From assembly GCA_963693285.1 (NCBI GenBank), contig OY848918.1, forward strand, positions 8,063,156-8,127,155: DNA of 64,000 bases, read 5' to 3'. The position numbers were made by a program, and so were the translations under genes. This stretch comes from Xestospongia muta (lineage: Eukaryota > Porifera > Demospongiae > Haplosclerida > Petrosiidae). Shown piece by piece: positions 62,445 to 64,000 of the stretch (its first letter is position 1; every line of letters starts with the position of its first letter). The notes beneath the pieces are model-generated. The model searched no databases and had not been told where the DNA came from. It saw nothing but the letters and a program-made list of their open reading frames with translations.

Positions 62445-64000
62445 GAACATGTGTTAACTTTATTATATATAATTACTAAAGTCAGTCAAGTTATGTGGTG
62501 ATAATATATTTAATGTTTTGTTATGAAGAGTGAAAATATTCACTTAGAAAGTTATTATTAAGTTATTACCTATTCTTAACAAAATAGATAAATAAAGTGA
62601 ATAATTTATTCATATCACTCCATTATTTTTTAATAGTGTTACTACATTTCTATAGTTAAGCTGACAAGTTCACATCCACTCAACATCTTTAGTCTATTCA
62701 GTTAAATTATATACATGTAAATGCAAAATGCAAATGCAAGAAGTTACATTTGTTTGGTGAAAAGTACATGTACTACTTTCACTATTAAGACAAGTCACTG
62801 ATATAATTTATTTATAAAATATTACTAGTTATATGCAATATGAACTTCATATGATCACTCTATTTCATTATATCATATTATCTAGTATAAATTGTATTTT
62901 TTTATCTTTAGAGTAATGATTGTTTATTTTTAAAAATTGATGTTGACATAAATACTATCTTTTTAGCAAAAATAAGCTATTATAGCTTGATAAATAAATA
63001 CACCTACATAGCAACAATCATTAATAGCCTTTACAATAATAATGATCCAACTACAATAACCTATATTATATATAATTCGCAACCTATAATTATAAATATT
63101 ACATGCTATCTAGACCTCCATGTTATGTAAAGACTTATGTAATACAAGTTACTACTTAAAACTAGTACTTGTATTTTCAATAATGTAATTGTGTTATTTA
63201 CATAATGTAGTAATTAACCCTCACTACAACATGTGGGTGAGGGTTACAGTATTTGCTTTGTTATAGCTAGTAATTGACTGGAGTATTTAGTTATTTAGTT
63301 AGAGATTATAAAATTATTGGAAAAGGTAATATTGATTGTCCTTAGTTTGATTATAATGAAATCACAAAAGATTTAAAAAAACAACAAAATACTATAACAA
63401 TAAACAAATGGTTAATGTATCACCATTTTTTTAATTTTGCAATTTACTTTCACTTTTCTAAGTATGTACATATGCCTGCACATACATAGTACTCAACAAC
63501 ACTCACACATAAAGTAATTATAACATGTGGTCTGTTCAGTTTACATTGACTATCATAACATATGTACTTCATTTCCTTTATAACCAACAAAAATTATGTA
63601 ATTACAGTATATAAAACAAAGAGAGTTATCTCTACAATAATATCTATCATTTCAAAAGTAAAATACCATATTAAGGATGACAATATAGGGTATCAAAAGT
63701 AATGATACATCAATTCCAAATAAAAATTCCTATATTAGTACTTTAGTAGCAATTATTCAATTATTAATACAACATCATATAATTTTCATGTAGGGATTGT
63801 TGTATGGAAGTTGTGTGTAACAAAAGTCCTTACCTTATACTTTTTGACATTGTCCAGTCCATTCATTTTAATAAGTGATTTTCATTACTTGTTTCCAAAC
63901 TTTATTCAGTAGACAAATTCATACTAAGTGAACTAATAACATTATCATATTTTGATCAGTTTCGAGTGAGATATTCATTGTTTTCAGTCAATATATTTCA
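62445..64000. other. 3' flank of B5 and spacer to the window end
   Basis: Class B 3' flank, the GACATAAATACTATC module at 62935-63060, blocks collinear with 5.9-6.2 kb, and the CAACAACACTCAC module at 63490-63600. No gene; the next family member, if any, starts beyond the window. Confidence 0.45.

Overview
The window looks like AT-rich animal nuclear DNA, most likely from a demosponge (Amphimedon-like). The reasons are multi-exon genes with short GT-AG introns (about 45-250 nt), Ig plus fibronectin-III (FN3) receptors of a style known from sponge genomes, and extreme CpG depletion (one CG seen across the 3 kb gene at 6331-9315), as expected of a heavily methylated sponge genome. No species name can be proved from the sequence. 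I see no bacterial genes, tRNA, rRNA or CRISPR array.

Almost everything recognisable belongs to one tandem multigene family of single-pass, immunoreceptor-like membrane proteins. The shared plan is a signal-peptide exon, one Ig-like domain exon, one FN3 exon, a second FN3 split over two exons, several short Ser/Thr-rich stalk exons that all begin and end in phase 1, then one of two membrane/tail modules. Class A has a TM exon followed by a roughly 240-residue tail over six exons, with Pro-rich stretches and up to eight Tyr motifs (NPxY, ITSM-like TxYxxV, ITIM-like [IV]xYxx[IL], several YSVL). Class B has TM and a short tail in one terminal exon, with IYDDV and a C-terminal TAYGYI (TxYxxI). 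No kinase or phosphatase domain is present, so signalling would have to go through recruited SH2/PTB/SH3 proteins.

Layout: A1 (1-1636, 5' end outside the window); A2 (6331-9315, complete); A3 (12291-15245, complete, stop moved to the last splice junction); a CpG-richer relic, probably an inserted element (15.5-16.45 kb); A4 (21090-23949, decayed); several broken copies (25.5-31.7 kb); B1 (33297-34939, intact, a mosaic of class A ectodomain and class B tail); a diverged minus-strand Ig/FN3 relic (35.8-36.5 kb); an inverted class B 3' half (38597-39748) ending at a sharp breakpoint; degraded pieces and a MITE (43-44 kb); a diverged member C (44272-46021); B3 (48561-50530, decayed); B4 (52509-54418, intact); B5 (60616-62444, nearly intact). 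Between genes lie repeated modules: 63-bp minisatellites, relic class B tails and dispersed AT-rich blocks. They recur in the same order and show that whole gene-plus-spacer units of about 6 kb were duplicated.

The most interesting reading is that this is a candidate self/non-self or immune receptor complex in a sponge. Ig frameworks and even one intron are nearly invariant between copies, while two CDR-like loops differ strongly. Ectodomains have been exchanged between long-tail and short-tail genes, and many copies are decaying, as in paired-receptor and allorecognition clusters such as vertebrate KIR/LILR or Hydractinia Alr. Function is inference; the exon structures, motifs and duplications are read directly from the sequence.
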